Source: Pseudomonadota bacterium (GTDB lineage: Bacteria > CALINM01). Taken from it: 25,831 nucleotides of DNA. Within the stretch, counting starts at the first letter, position 1, and each line of letters begins with the position of its first letter. Position numbers and translations under genes: made by a program. Location of the stretch: NCBI GenBank assembly GCA_026415985.1, contig JAOAGA010000011.1, positions 1-25,831 on the forward strand, in the 5' to 3' direction. The notes beneath the pieces were generated by a model. It was not told the origin of the DNA. It worked only from the letters and a program-made list of their open reading frames with translations, and did no database searches. Positions 10,605 to 19,293 of this stretch are shown here, piece by piece.

Positions 10605-10635
10605 TATATGTTAATATCATATTGACAATGCAAAA
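10591..10635. promoter_or_regulatory. Palindrome flanked by direct repeats, next to a possible -35 box
   Basis: A perfect 10-bp inverted repeat, AATATGATAT (10598-10607) and ATATCATATT (10614-10623), has a 6-base centre. Exact 9-bp direct repeats AATGCAAAA lie on either side at 10591-10599 and 10627-10635. The right half overlaps a consensus -35 box TTGACA (10622-10627); 18 bases on is a fair -10 TAAACT (10646-10651), then the receiver gene ATG at 10663. The left part covers the antiporter stop codon. It looks more like an operator/promoter than a terminator, because no T run follows the palindrome and its stem is all A/T except one pair. Confidence 0.45.
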
Positions 10636-10662
10636 CGTAATAAAGTAAACTTAACTCAAAAG

Positions 10663-11043
10663 ATGAAGATAGAGAAAATACTTGTTGCTGAAGATGACAG
10701 CGAGGTAAGGTGGTCTCTTGTTAAGTTTTTAAAAAAGGAAGGTTTTTCTGTATCTGAAGCGAAAGATGGTTTAGAGGCCTCAGCCCTCCTGAGTAAAGAA
10801 AAATTTGATCTTATCATAACAGATTTAAATATGCCCAATTTTTCGGGCGAAGATCTTTTAAAGCTTTGCAATAAAGAAAATATTAACTCAAAATTCATAA
10901 TCATCACTGCCTATGGTGATTGTCAGAGCTTCTGGAAAGCCATGAAGATGGGCGTATATGAGTACCTTAATAAGCCCGTTAGCCTTGATGAGCTCCTTTC
11001 ATTAATAAAAAAGTTAGAGGAAACAGATAATGAAAGAGATTAG
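10663..11043 (+). CDS. Single-domain response regulator (receiver only)
   Basis: A 126-residue stand-alone CheY-like receiver domain with every phosphorylation residue present: acidic pair Asp11/Asp12, phospho-acceptor Asp54 in IITDLNMP, switch Thr82 in ITAYG, and Lys104 in NKPV. There is no output domain; the ORF ends naturally and overlaps the next gene by 14 bases. Such proteins act by binding a partner or by passing phosphate on. Possible partners are the REC-histidine-kinase-like protein at 14479 and the GAF/MCP-like protein at 12507, but the link is only by proximity. It may have its own promoter in the short gap after the antiporter. Confidence 0.92.
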   Translation: MKIEKILVAEDDSEVRWSLVKFLKKEGFSVSEAKDGLEASALLSKEKFDLIITDLNMPNFSGEDLLKLCNKENINSKFIIITAYGDCQSFWKAMKMGVYEYLNKPVSLDELLSLIKKLEETDNERD

Positions 11044-12055
11044 AAAGGATATTTTTACAGGGCAGTGGGTGGTATTCAATACCGATTTAAAAGAGAGGAT
11101 GGTTAACTTCTGGCTAAAAAGGGAGTTTAATGTTCCCAAACTGGCTACGTGTAGCTTCTGTGAGGGCAAAGAAAACGAAACACCACCGGAAACACTTGCC
11201 TATCGGAGATCCGGAACAATTCCAAACGGCCCCGGTTGGTGGATAAGAACTTTTAAGAATAAAGATTCTGCATTAATACCCGATGAAGAGCTCGATAGAA
11301 GGCCTGTAGGTATATACGATATGGTTACCGGGTATGGTGTTCAGGAAATAATTGTAGAAACGCCGGAACACAGAACACAACTTGAAGAACTGCCTTTTAA
11401 TCAGGTAAGGGATGTCCTCTGGAGTTTTAAAGAGAGAATATCATCCCTTAAAGCTAATAAAGGTTTTAAGTATGTTCTTGTCTTTAAGAATTTCGGGCTT
11501 GGCACCTTTGGTAGTATGGAACATTCACACTCACAGATACTGGCAACTCCTATTATGCCGAGAAAAATAAAAGATGAGCTTATCCAGGCAAAACTCTATT
11601 ATTCAGATAAAGAAAGATGTATTTTTTGTGATGTCATCAAGCAGGAGATCAGACAAAAAGAAAGAGTTATATATGAAACAGAGCATTTTGTTGTAATAGC
11701 ACCCTATGCATCAAACTCACCCTACGAGATGTTTATCTTCCCGAGGGTACATAGTGCCCTTTATGAAGACATAACACCTACTCTTGCAAATGATTTAACA
11801 GATACGCTCATTATCACGCTTAAAAAACTATCTAAGGTACTGTCTGCTCCGCCATACACATTAGTTATTCATACCGCTCCCAACTTCGTTCCGAGACCGG
11901 GATACTGGGGTACCGTTCAGTATGACTACCACTGGCATATAGAAATATCACCAAGACTGTTCCGTCTGTCCGGGCTTGAGTGGGGAACAGGATTCTTTTT
12001 TAATCCAATAATGCCTGAGGAAGCTTCAATAGAATTAAAAAATATAAGTGTTTAG
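11030..12055 (+). CDS. galT: Galactose-1-phosphate uridylyltransferase family protein (GalT-like)
   Basis: A 341-residue HIT-superfamily nucleotidyltransferase. The N-terminal zinc motif CSFC is at 41-44 and TPPET follows at 51-55; His114 (TPEH) and the active-site HSH (His165, His167) would complete the metal and catalytic sites. A second Cys pair (CIFC, 197-200) and HWH (301-303) are in the C-terminal half, and the C-terminus has the family-type GFFFNPIMPEEA. The middle residue of the usual HPH active-site motif is Ser instead of Pro, while the nucleophile His167 is retained. The family includes enzymes that transfer UMP to galactose-1-phosphate and relatives that act as ADP-glucose phosphorylases; no galK/galE neighbours settle which. 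Starts within the preceding receiver gene. Confidence 0.85.
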   Translation: MKEIRKDIFTGQWVVFNTDLKERMVNFWLKREFNVPKLATCSFCEGKENETPPETLAYRRSGTIPNGPGWWIRTFKNKDSALIPDEELDRRPVGIYDMVTGYGVQEIIVETPEHRTQLEELPFNQVRDVLWSFKERISSLKANKGFKYVLVFKNFGLGTFGSMEHSHSQILATPIMPRKIKDELIQAKLYYSDKERCIFCDVIKQEIRQKERVIYETEHFVVIAPYASNSPYEMFIFPRVHSALYEDITPTLANDLTDTLIITLKKLSKVLSAPPYTLVIHTAPNFVPRPGYWGTVQYDYHWHIEISPRLFRLSGLEWGTGFFFNPIMPEEASIELKNISV

Positions 12056-12063
12056 GGGGTCTT

Positions 12064-12510
12064 ATGAAATTAAATAAAATATTGTGTCCCATCGATTTTT
12101 CTGAGTATTCGGAAAAGGCAGTTTCATATGCCAAGGAACTGGCAAAAACTTTTAATTCGAAGTTGTATATAATGCATGTTATTTATGAACCGGCAGAGTT
12201 TACCGGTTTTTACGTTCCTCATATATCATTTGACAAAATAAAGACCGAGATAAAATCGGGCGCCCAGAAGCTTATGGATGATTTCATAAGTAAAAATCTT
12301 AAAGATTTTAGTAATTATGAGGTAATAGTTACACTTGGTGATCCCGCAGAAGAGATAGTAAAATTTTCCGATGAAAAGGAAATAGATCTCATTGTTATAG
12401 GCAGTCAGGGAAAGAAGGGTTTAGAGAAGGTTGTCTTTGGTAGCACTGCAGAAAAGGTAGTCAAGAGGGCAAACTGCCCCGTTATGTGTATAAAGCCAAG
12501 CAGAGAATGA
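12064..12510 (+). CDS. Universal stress protein, UspA family (ATP-binding type)
   Basis: A 148-residue single-domain Usp protein. The nucleotide-binding signature G-2x-G-9x-G-S is intact at residues 113-127 (GSQG to FGS), so it belongs to the ATP-binding class and not the UspA class that lacks the motif. The start [16 protein letters not shown] is the normal Usp N-terminus. A clear ribosome site (AGGGGG) lies just before the ATG. Usp proteins dimerise in the cytoplasm and modulate stress survival. Adjacent to transport and signalling genes here, a role in stress-linked signalling is plausible but not shown. It overlaps the next gene by 4 bases. Confidence 0.93.
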   Translation: MKLNKILCPIDFSEYSEKAVSYAKELAKTFNSKLYIMHVIYEPAEFTGFYVPHISFDKIKTEIKSGAQKLMDDFISKNLKDFSNYEVIVTLGDPAEEIVKFSDEKEIDLIVIGSQGKKGLEKVVFGSTAEKVVKRANCPVMCIKPSRE

Positions 12511-14477
12511 TTAAGATTAGTTTTAAGACGAATCGTGGCAAATATTTATTTGCAGGGGTAGTAGCGGGTATTTGTGCGCCCCTCGGCTGGATAACCATTG
12601 CCCTTCTAACCTTCAAACCCTACAATATAGATTTTGGAGAGCATTTTTTTAATTTTTTCAATAGTAACTATAACTTGTCACTGATTTTTTATTTAAGCAC
12701 CTCAATTATTGTGCTTGGCACACTTGGCTATATCATAGGTTTTAACAGAGATAAGCTACTTCAGCAAAACAGTGAGCTTGAAAAAAATAAACAGGAGATT
12801 CAGACAAGAGAGATAGAATATAAAACAACCCTTGAGAATATCAGGATAAAAACCAACAGGCTTCTTGAGGCTACCAAAAAAATTCAGGAATCTCCTAATA
12901 TTAATGCGGTTCTTCAGGAAGTGGGGAAGTGTGCTCACGAAATACTTGGTTTTGACAGAGTAAATATTCTCCTTGTTAGTGAGGAAAAAGGGATAATATA
13001 CTGTGTTGTTACCTATGGGACGAGAGACCCAAAAGAAAAGATCTGGGTTCCCTTTAATAATGAAGGAGGACTTCTTTTCAGAGCCATTCACGATAACAAG
13101 ACCTATCTGGTAAAAGATATAAATGACTATCCCGATGATTTTCATCTGCATCCACCTTATAGCAATATCGAATCCTTCAGGACAAAATCTTTTTTCTGTC
13201 TCCCCTTCCACAGGTTGGGTAAACCTATAGGGGTAATCAATGTTGATAATAAATATAAGAAAAAGGTTGCATCTGAAGACGAGTTAGCGGTTCTTACGGT
13301 TTTATCACAACAGGTATCTCAGGCAATAACAAATATATATTTTATGGAAAGCATAAACGGTGTTTCAAAGGAGCTTGAAGACACCTTTAAAATGATATTA
13401 AAACAAAAGGAAAAACAAGTAGAGATGTTCAGTAAGTTTAGAGAGACAATTGTTGACATAAATGAAGGTTATAATTTCCTGAATTCTAATATTCATAATC
13501 TTTTTCAGTCTCTTGAAAGGAGTGTCTCCTCAATTGCTCAGATACATTCATCAATAGCAGAAACCTCAGGTGCTCTGAAAAATCTCTACAAATACACGGA
13601 AGAGCTGGCAACTACTGCAATAGAAATGAAAGAGTTGGGTGAAGAAATTGCCACATCAAGTAAGGTTTCAATTGAAAGCAGTATAAAATTAAACAGCAAG
13701 GTTCAGGAAGGAAGTAAAGTAATATCAAATATTTATAGCTTTGCCGACAACGTTAGAAAAACTCTTGATATCTCAAGGTCGCTTTTTGAGAAATATAGAA
13801 ATACCATACAAAGTGTCTATCAGATAGTTCTTACAATTACATCCATTACGGAGCAAACAAATCTTTTGTCTCTTAATGCCTCAATAATAGCCTCACAGGC
13901 GGGTGAGTATGGTAAGCCCTTTGCGGTTGTTGCCAATGAAATTAAATCTCTGTCTGAAAGGACTAAGTTTTCTGCTCAGGAAATAAAAACAATTGTTGAT
14001 CATCTTAAAAGCGAATCTGAAGAGTTTATCGCTAATATAGAGCAGACCTATCTTATGGTAGAAGACGGTATAAAGATTGCCACTAAATCAAATCAGATTT
14101 ACGAAGAGTTAAGGGACCTTTCGGAAAACACAAAGCATCTCAATGAGAAGATTGAAAAGGCGGTATTTGAGCAGTTGTCAGGTGTTACCTATATGACCCA
14201 ATCTATTGAAGAGATAAAGGATTCTACAAAAAAAATAGCATCGGCAGGAGAAGAGCAGGAAAAGGGTAGCAATCAGATAGTTTCTGCCAATGAAGATATT
14301 AAAAACTTAGCTAAAGATGTTCTTTCTGCCAATGACAAGGAGTATGAGGATTTTAAGATAATCTCTGTTATGTTTAAAGATGTGAGCGATTTCATAGAGA
14401 GGATGTTTTTAGAGATAGATTCCAAAAACAAAGAGATAGAGCGCTTAATTGAAGATTTAAAGATATATTTCAAATAA
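12507..14477 (+). CDS. Membrane GAF-domain protein with divergent MCP signalling domain
   Basis: A 656-residue protein with two membrane helices (about 13-36 and 57-79) separated by only 20 residues, so there is no periplasmic sensor. A short coiled coil leads to a GAF domain (about 126-280), and a long helical MCP-type signalling region follows (about 330-610). No HAMP domain is visible between membrane and GAF. The hairpin tip at 446-486 is recognisable ([29 protein letters not shown]) but the canonical NAAIEAARAGE reads [11 protein letters not shown]: the Glu is Ile and the Arg is Gln. Signals are presumably sensed in the cytoplasm by GAF. I prefer ATG 12507, overlapping the Usp stop as ATGA, over an in-frame ATG at 12486. 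The next gene begins 2 bases after its stop. Confidence 0.85.
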   Translation: MIKISFKTNRGKYLFAGVVAGICAPLGWITIALLTFKPYNIDFGEHFFNFFNSNYNLSLIFYLSTSIIVLGTLGYIIGFNRDKLLQQNSELEKNKQEIQTREIEYKTTLENIRIKTNRLLEATKKIQESPNINAVLQEVGKCAHEILGFDRVNILLVSEEKGIIYCVVTYGTRDPKEKIWVPFNNEGGLLFRAIHDNKTYLVKDINDYPDDFHLHPPYSNIESFRTKSFFCLPFHRLGKPIGVINVDNKYKKKVASEDELAVLTVLSQQVSQAITNIYFMESINGVSKELEDTFKMILKQKEKQVEMFSKFRETIVDINEGYNFLNSNIHNLFQSLERSVSSIAQIHSSIAETSGALKNLYKYTEELATTAIEMKELGEEIATSSKVSIESSIKLNSKVQEGSKVISNIYSFADNVRKTLDISRSLFEKYRNTIQSVYQIVLTITSITEQTNLLSLNASIIASQAGEYGKPFAVVANEIKSLSERTKFSAQEIKTIVDHLKSESEEFIANIEQTYLMVEDGIKIATKSNQIYEELRDLSENTKHLNEKIEKAVFEQLSGVTYMTQSIEEIKDSTKKIASAGEEQEKGSNQIVSANEDIKNLAKDVLSANDKEYEDFKIISVMFKDVSDFIERMFLEIDSKNKEIERLIEDLKIYFK

Positions 14478-14478
14478 G

Positions 14479-15582
14479 ATGAGTGAAAATCTTTTTATTA
14501 TTGATGACGATGAAGAGATATTAAATCTTCTTACCCTTGCTCTTTCAAGGTCCGGTTTTAATATTGAAACAGCGAATAATTACGGAGAAGCAATAGCCAA
14601 AATCGATAGAGGATACATACCCGATCTTGTTCTTATGGATTATTATCTGCCCGGTCTTGACGGAATATCTTTAGCTGGTGAGTTCTTGAAAAAGGGGGTT
14701 AAGTCACCGGTTTTTTTGTTTACTGCTGCCGATAGTGATGTTATAAACCTCTCAGACTGTCCTGAAAATGTAATTGATATTATCAGAAAACCCTTTAGTT
14801 TTGAGGAAATAGTTCAAAAACTTAACCAATCTAAAAGATACAATAAACTTTTTCTGGATAAAGAAGAGGTAACTGATAAAAAAAATCAGGTTGTCGATCT
14901 GAATAATGATTTATATACCCAAAAGATTTCGGACATACAGAAGTTCTTAGATATAGTTTCTCACAAAATAAAAAACTCTCTGCAGACAATTACCAATTAT
15001 GTTGAGTTACTAAAGAAGGGTTATATTGACGAAGAAGATAAAGACAGGGTTTTCCAGACTATATTAGATAAGGTATCGCAAATCAAACATGAGCTTGATA
15101 TTCTTAAAAGACCCGCAGAGTTTTATTACGAGGAAGATTTTTCCTTAAAAAATGTTATAAGAACGGTATTATCAGATTTAAAAAAGGATATAAAAGCCAG
15201 AGATCTTTATATAAAGACGGATTTTCAAAAAAATCTACCCCTTTATTATGGCAGAAGAGGTATTTTTGCGGAGTTTTTTTTGGAGTTTTTCGGGAAGATA
15301 GTTAATTGTTCGGAAATGTCAAGCAAGATTCATATTTCTTTAAGTCAGGATAATGATGAGTATTTGATAAATGTTATTCAAAGCGAGGTCTCACAGACTT
15401 GCAGGGATTTATATAATTATTTCGAGTTAAGCTTGAAAGACGATAAAGAAATCAGGTTTGCCAAAGCCTTTGTTGATTTTAAAGATCTTGGTTGCAGAAT
15501 AATAATTGATAAAGATAATGAAGGCCGTGGTATTTATAAGATAATTATACCTAAGAGTTCTAATGTTTCAGATAGAGATTAA
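14479..15582 (+). CDS. Receiver-histidine kinase-like protein with degenerate ATPase domain
   Basis: A 367-residue cytoplasmic protein. The receiver domain (1-118) is intact: Asp9-Asp11, phospho-acceptor Asp54, Thr82 and Lys104. A linker leads to a DHp-like helical hairpin with an H-box SHKIKNSLQ and His162 at the phospho-site. The remaining part (about 220-360) has the length and end pattern of a HATPase_c domain, finishing RGIYKIIIP. However, the N box (expected Asn residues near FLEFFGKIV) is absent, and no DxGxG or GxGLG box is seen. It probably cannot bind ATP and may work as a phosphotransfer protein, in the style of Spo0B or ChpT, or as a docking dimer. It starts 2 bases after the MCP-like gene and overlaps the next gene by 20 bases. 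Confidence 0.8.
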   Translation: MSENLFIIDDDEEILNLLTLALSRSGFNIETANNYGEAIAKIDRGYIPDLVLMDYYLPGLDGISLAGEFLKKGVKSPVFLFTAADSDVINLSDCPENVIDIIRKPFSFEEIVQKLNQSKRYNKLFLDKEEVTDKKNQVVDLNNDLYTQKISDIQKFLDIVSHKIKNSLQTITNYVELLKKGYIDEEDKDRVFQTILDKVSQIKHELDILKRPAEFYYEEDFSLKNVIRTVLSDLKKDIKARDLYIKTDFQKNLPLYYGRRGIFAEFFLEFFGKIVNCSEMSSKIHISLSQDNDEYLINVIQSEVSQTCRDLYNYFELSLKDDKEIRFAKAFVDFKDLGCRIIIDKDNEGRGIYKIIIPKSSNVSDRD

Positions 15583-17137
15583 GGTCCCTCCTGAAAAGGA
15601 TAATCTTGAATTCATAAAAGAAAGACTTAGAAATATTACGGGGTTAAAAAAGGACGAAATTACCTTTTTTTCTATAGAAAAAAAATCTCTCGATTCAAGG
15701 AATAAATCTTCCGTTCATTGGATTTATAGAATCAACTTTTCTGCATCAAAAGTTATCAGAGATACAGAAGGTCTTAATATCAAAAAAGTATCGGATAGTA
15801 AGGCCGATTATAAACCAAAGATCACTATATCTCAAAGAAAGGAGAAAAAGGTTGTTGTAGCTGGCATGGGGCCTGCGGGTATCTTTTGCAGTCTTATTTT
15901 GGCTCTGAATAATTTTGAGGTGCTTTTAATAGAGAGAGGTAAAGCAGTTGAAGAGCGGGTAAAGGATGTAGAAATTTTTTTTAAAAAAGGCATTCTTAAT
16001 GAAGAGTCTAACATACAATTCGGAGAGGGAGGAGCGGGAACATTCTCCGATGGCAAGCTCACCGCCAGAACAAGATACGAGTTTTATGATTTTATTATTA
16101 AGGAACTAATTTCAGCGGGAGCTCCGGAAGAAATCAGCTATCTGTATAAACCTCACATTGGTACCGATAAACTCAGGCAAGTTGTTACTAATCTGAGAAA
16201 AAGGCTAATAAGCTTAGGTGTTAAAATAAGTTTTAATGAAAAATTAATAAAACCCGTCATAAATAAAGAAAGAAAGGTAGTATCTGCCTTAACAAACGAA
16301 AGAGATATCCCCTGTGACGCATTAGTCCTTGCAACAGGAAATGCCAGCAGGGATCTTTACAAAGGCTTATTTGATGAAAATGTATTATTGGAGCCCAAAG
16401 GGTTTGCCATGGGCTTTAGAATAGAGTTATCCCAAAAAAGTATAGATAAAAATCAGTATGGCAAAAAAAGTTATCTGTTACCTCCTGCAGACTTTTTTCT
16501 CAGCAGATATTTTAATGAGATTAAGGGTAGTATTTATAGTTTTTGTATGTGCCCCGGAGGAACTATAATTCCCGCTTCTTCTGAGAAGGGAGGACTTGTT
16601 TTAAATGGGATGAGCAATTATAAAAGAGATGGTCATTATGGGAACGCGGGGCTTGTTATATCAGTCTCGCCGAAAGATTGGAATAATACGTTGTTTGGTG
16701 GTATAATTTTGCAGAAAGAAATTGAGATGAAATGCTATAATGCGGGAAAGGGTGGTTACAGGGCACCTTTTTGTACCACCGTTGATTTTGTAGAGAAAAG
16801 AATCAGAACTGATAATGCCCCCAGTTCCTATCCGAGAGGATTAACAGCATATCCGCTGTGGGAGATCTATGAAGACAAGTATGATTTTTTTAAAACCGCT
16901 CTTTCTGATTTTGATAAAAAAATAAAAGGGATAATCTCAGATAGTACAATATTAATTGCTCCGGAGACAAGAACATCCTCTCCGATAAGAATTAAGAGGG
17001 ATCAGAATTTTATGTCAGTTAACACACAATTTCTTTTTCCCTGCGGAGAGGGAGCTGGTTATGCAGGCGGTATTATTAGTTCTGCTGTAGATGGGGTTAA
17101 GGTTGCTGAAAAGATTATTGATATATTAGGAAGGTAA
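15563..17137 (+). CDS. FAD-dependent dehydrogenase-like protein (COG2509 type)
   Basis: A 524-residue flavoprotein. An N-terminal domain of about 90 residues (EIKVPPEKDNLEFIKERL) precedes the FAD-binding Rossmann motif VVVAGMGPAG (GxGxxG at 101-106), with the ribose-binding Glu in LLIERG. GEGGAGTFSDGKLT (154-167) and PCGEGAGYAGGI near the C-terminus are characteristic of this uncharacterised FAD-dependent dehydrogenase family. The substrate is unknown; members are widespread in bacteria and no pathway neighbour here suggests one. It overlaps the preceding gene by 20 bases and is followed after 1 base by the OB/HD protein, so it belongs to the same run. Start ATG 15563 lacks a strong ribosome site and may depend on coupling. 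Confidence 0.82.
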   Translation: MFQIEIKVPPEKDNLEFIKERLRNITGLKKDEITFFSIEKKSLDSRNKSSVHWIYRINFSASKVIRDTEGLNIKKVSDSKADYKPKITISQRKEKKVVVAGMGPAGIFCSLILALNNFEVLLIERGKAVEERVKDVEIFFKKGILNEESNIQFGEGGAGTFSDGKLTARTRYEFYDFIIKELISAGAPEEISYLYKPHIGTDKLRQVVTNLRKRLISLGVKISFNEKLIKPVINKERKVVSALTNERDIPCDALVLATGNASRDLYKGLFDENVLLEPKGFAMGFRIELSQKSIDKNQYGKKSYLLPPADFFLSRYFNEIKGSIYSFCMCPGGTIIPASSEKGGLVLNGMSNYKRDGHYGNAGLVISVSPKDWNNTLFGGIILQKEIEMKCYNAGKGGYRAPFCTTVDFVEKRIRTDNAPSSYPRGLTAYPLWEIYEDKYDFFKTALSDFDKKIKGIISDSTILIAPETRTSSPIRIKRDQNFMSVNTQFLFPCGEGAGYAGGIISSAVDGVKVAEKIIDILGR

Positions 17138-17138
17138 T

Positions 17139-18197
17139 ATGAGCAGAAGATTTATACAAAACCTAAAAGAAAATGAAAGTATTGAAGAAGTTTTTTTCAT
17201 CAATGAGAAGACATTAGGAATTGGTAAAACAGGAAAACCCTATATAAGTCTGAAGCTCTCTGACAAGACGGGTTTTATGGATGGGAAGATTTGGGATAAA
17301 GTAGATTTATTTGCAAACACCTTCGATAAGGAGGACTTTGTTAAGATCAAGGGTGTAACACAGCTTTTTCAGGGATCCCTTCAGTTAGTAATATCAGATA
17401 TAAAAAAAATTGACTCCCTTGATAAGATCAATATAGATGATTTTATGCCCGATTCAGGTGTTGATATTGAAAAATTATATGAAAGTTTTATGAATATGGG
17501 CGAGTCAATCAAAAATATGTATCTCAACCAACTTTTTAAGCTTTTTTTCTATGATAATGAGATTGTCAGAAAGTTTAAGGTTTATCCTGCAGCCAAGAGT
17601 TTTCATCATGCCTACAAAGGCGGACTGCTGGAACATTCTTTAAGTGTAGCAAGATTAAGTGATTACGTATATAAACACTATGGGAAAGAGCTTAACAGGG
17701 ATATCTTGGTTTTTTCATCCCTTTTACATGATTTGGGAAAGATTTGGGAGCTTGATTTCTCCCTTATCCCCACCTATACGGATAAAGGTAAGCTTTTGGG
17801 TCACATAGTATTACTTGACGAAGAGCTAACAAAAAGAGCATCTAAAATCAAATCTTTTCCTGAAGAACTACTAATGTATATAAGGCATGTTTTATTAAGC
17901 CATCACGGAGAGTATGAGTTTGGATCTCCCAAAAGACCCAAGATAATAGAAGGATTAGTACTTCATTTTTTAGACAATTTAGATGCAAAATTCAATAGTT
18001 TTAAGTTTGCCCTTGAGAAAGATAATCAACAGGGCAACTGGACAGCGATTGTCAAAGCCTTCGATCGTCAGTTATTTAAGGGGAAAATAAATATAGATGA
18101 CGAGTTCACGGAAAAAAAAGAAACAAGGGAAACCAAAGAGGGGTTTAATACGGTGCTCAAAAATTTTAATTTTGAACTATTTAATAATCAGGAGTAA
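17139..18197 (+). CDS. OB-fold/HD-domain 3'-5' exoribonuclease, YhaM-like
   Basis: A 352-residue protein. The N-terminal OB-fold nucleic-acid-binding domain covers about 15-90 (KTGKPYISLKLSDKTG). A metal-dependent HD phosphohydrolase domain at about 150-310 has His156/His157, His166 (GGLLEHS), the HD pair His197-Asp198 (LLHDLGK), and HHGEYEFGSPKRP. This is the architecture of Bacillus YhaM, a 3'-5' exonuclease acting on RNA and single-stranded DNA. The ATG lies 1 base after the preceding stop codon, with AGGAAGG for ribosome binding. Length is close to the family's usual 310-340, with a somewhat longer charged C-terminus (TEKKETRETKE). The function is inferred from architecture; the substrate is not fixed by sequence. 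Confidence 0.85.
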   Translation: MSRRFIQNLKENESIEEVFFINEKTLGIGKTGKPYISLKLSDKTGFMDGKIWDKVDLFANTFDKEDFVKIKGVTQLFQGSLQLVISDIKKIDSLDKINIDDFMPDSGVDIEKLYESFMNMGESIKNMYLNQLFKLFFYDNEIVRKFKVYPAAKSFHHAYKGGLLEHSLSVARLSDYVYKHYGKELNRDILVFSSLLHDLGKIWELDFSLIPTYTDKGKLLGHIVLLDEELTKRASKIKSFPEELLMYIRHVLLSHHGEYEFGSPKRPKIIEGLVLHFLDNLDAKFNSFKFALEKDNQQGNWTAIVKAFDRQLFKGKINIDDEFTEKKETRETKEGFNTVLKNFNFELFNNQE

Positions 18198-18210
18198 AAT
18201 TTAAGTAACT

Positions 18211-19293
18211 ATGCCTCAGTCAAAACCTATTGGTTTAATTCTTTTATGGGGTATCTACTTAGCCCTTTTTTATTTTATCTACAAAGTTATAAACCCTTTT
18301 ATTTATCCTATACTTTGGTCGGCAATATTCAGCATATTGTTTTACCCTGCTCACAGGTATTTTTTAAGGATAACTAAAAACAGAGAAACTTTATCGGCGG
18401 TAATGACTCTGCTCGTAATAATCTTTTTGGTAATTATTCCGGGAATCTCTATCGTAACATTGATAATTACAGAGGCTATCGATTTTGCGCAGGAGATCAT
18501 TCAGGATAAACACATAAATGTTATAGATATCGTTAATCATCCATATATACAGAAGATTCTTAAAAAGATAGAAAATCTTTTACAAGTTGAGACCGTCGAT
18601 CTAAGGGTTTTTTTTCAGGCCAAGCTGAAGGAAATAAGTTCAGTTGTGGTTTTGAAGGCAGAGCAACTGCTTTTTGAGATACCTTCAAAATTTTTTGATT
18701 TCTTTATAATCTTTTTTACAACCTTTTTTATGATCAAGGACGGGAAGGCCTTTGGCGAGTTGCTGAGAAATCTTCTTCCCTTTACCGAAGGTGAGATAAA
18801 TTATTATTTTTCCAATCTCAAAAAGGTTATACTTGTGACCTTTCTGGGTGTTCTTTTAACTGCCTTCGTTCAGGGGCTTGTCGCTTTTATAGCCTTTTAT
18901 TTTATTGGAATTAAGTCTTCCTTACTTCTGGGGCTTGCGGTGGCAGTTTCATCCTTAGTCCCCATGGTTGGAAGTGCCCTTGTATGGGTGCCTCTCGCTA
19001 TTTATCTTCTGGTGGAGGGTATGATATTGAAAGGGGTACTTGTCATAATAGTGGGCGTATTTTTTATAAGTCTTGTAGATAATTTTGTAAGACCAATTTT
19101 TTTACATCAATATCTGTCTCTCCATCTTGTTTTAACCTTTTTCAGCCTCTTTGGTGGCATAAAAGCCTTTGGACTTATTGGTATCTTTTTAGGTCCCATA
19201 ATTATATCAGCCTTTATTGGTTGCTGCCTCTTCTATCAGGAGTTTAAGCAAAAACTTATATCAGAGGAGGTATTAAAAGATGAAGGAAGCTAA
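18211..19293 (+). CDS. AI-2E family transporter (PerM-like permease)
   Basis: A 360-residue polytopic membrane protein with about seven or eight membrane segments. An early pair of helices (11-45) and one at about 64-86 are followed by an amphipathic cytoplasmic region and then a helix cluster from about 160 to 345. The pattern, with SSLVPMVGSALVWVP and LFGGIKAFGLIGIFLGPI near the end, is typical of the AI-2E/PerM family. Members transport different small molecules, including autoinducer-2 and Na+/H+; the substrate here is unknown. There is no luxS in the window. Starts 13 bases after the YhaM-like gene and overlaps the radical SAM gene by 14 bases. Confidence 0.9.
   Translation: MPQSKPIGLILLWGIYLALFYFIYKVINPFIYPILWSAIFSILFYPAHRYFLRITKNRETLSAVMTLLVIIFLVIIPGISIVTLIITEAIDFAQEIIQDKHINVIDIVNHPYIQKILKKIENLLQVETVDLRVFFQAKLKEISSVVVLKAEQLLFEIPSKFFDFFIIFFTTFFMIKDGKAFGELLRNLLPFTEGEINYYFSNLKKVILVTFLGVLLTAFVQGLVAFIAFYFIGIKSSLLLGLAVAVSSLVPMVGSALVWVPLAIYLLVEGMILKGVLVIIVGVFFISLVDNFVRPIFLHQYLSLHLVLTFFSLFGGIKAFGLIGIFLGPIIISAFIGCCLFYQEFKQKLISEEVLKDEGS

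Noticed and set aside
10598-10623. Rho-independent terminator after the antiporter gene
   Set aside because: The hairpin stem is almost entirely A/T and no T run follows; its position at a TTGACA box fits an operator better.
12756-13211. Minus-strand open frame of 151 codons
   Set aside because: It is antisense to the GAF domain of the MCP-like gene, without ribosome site or recognisable motif.
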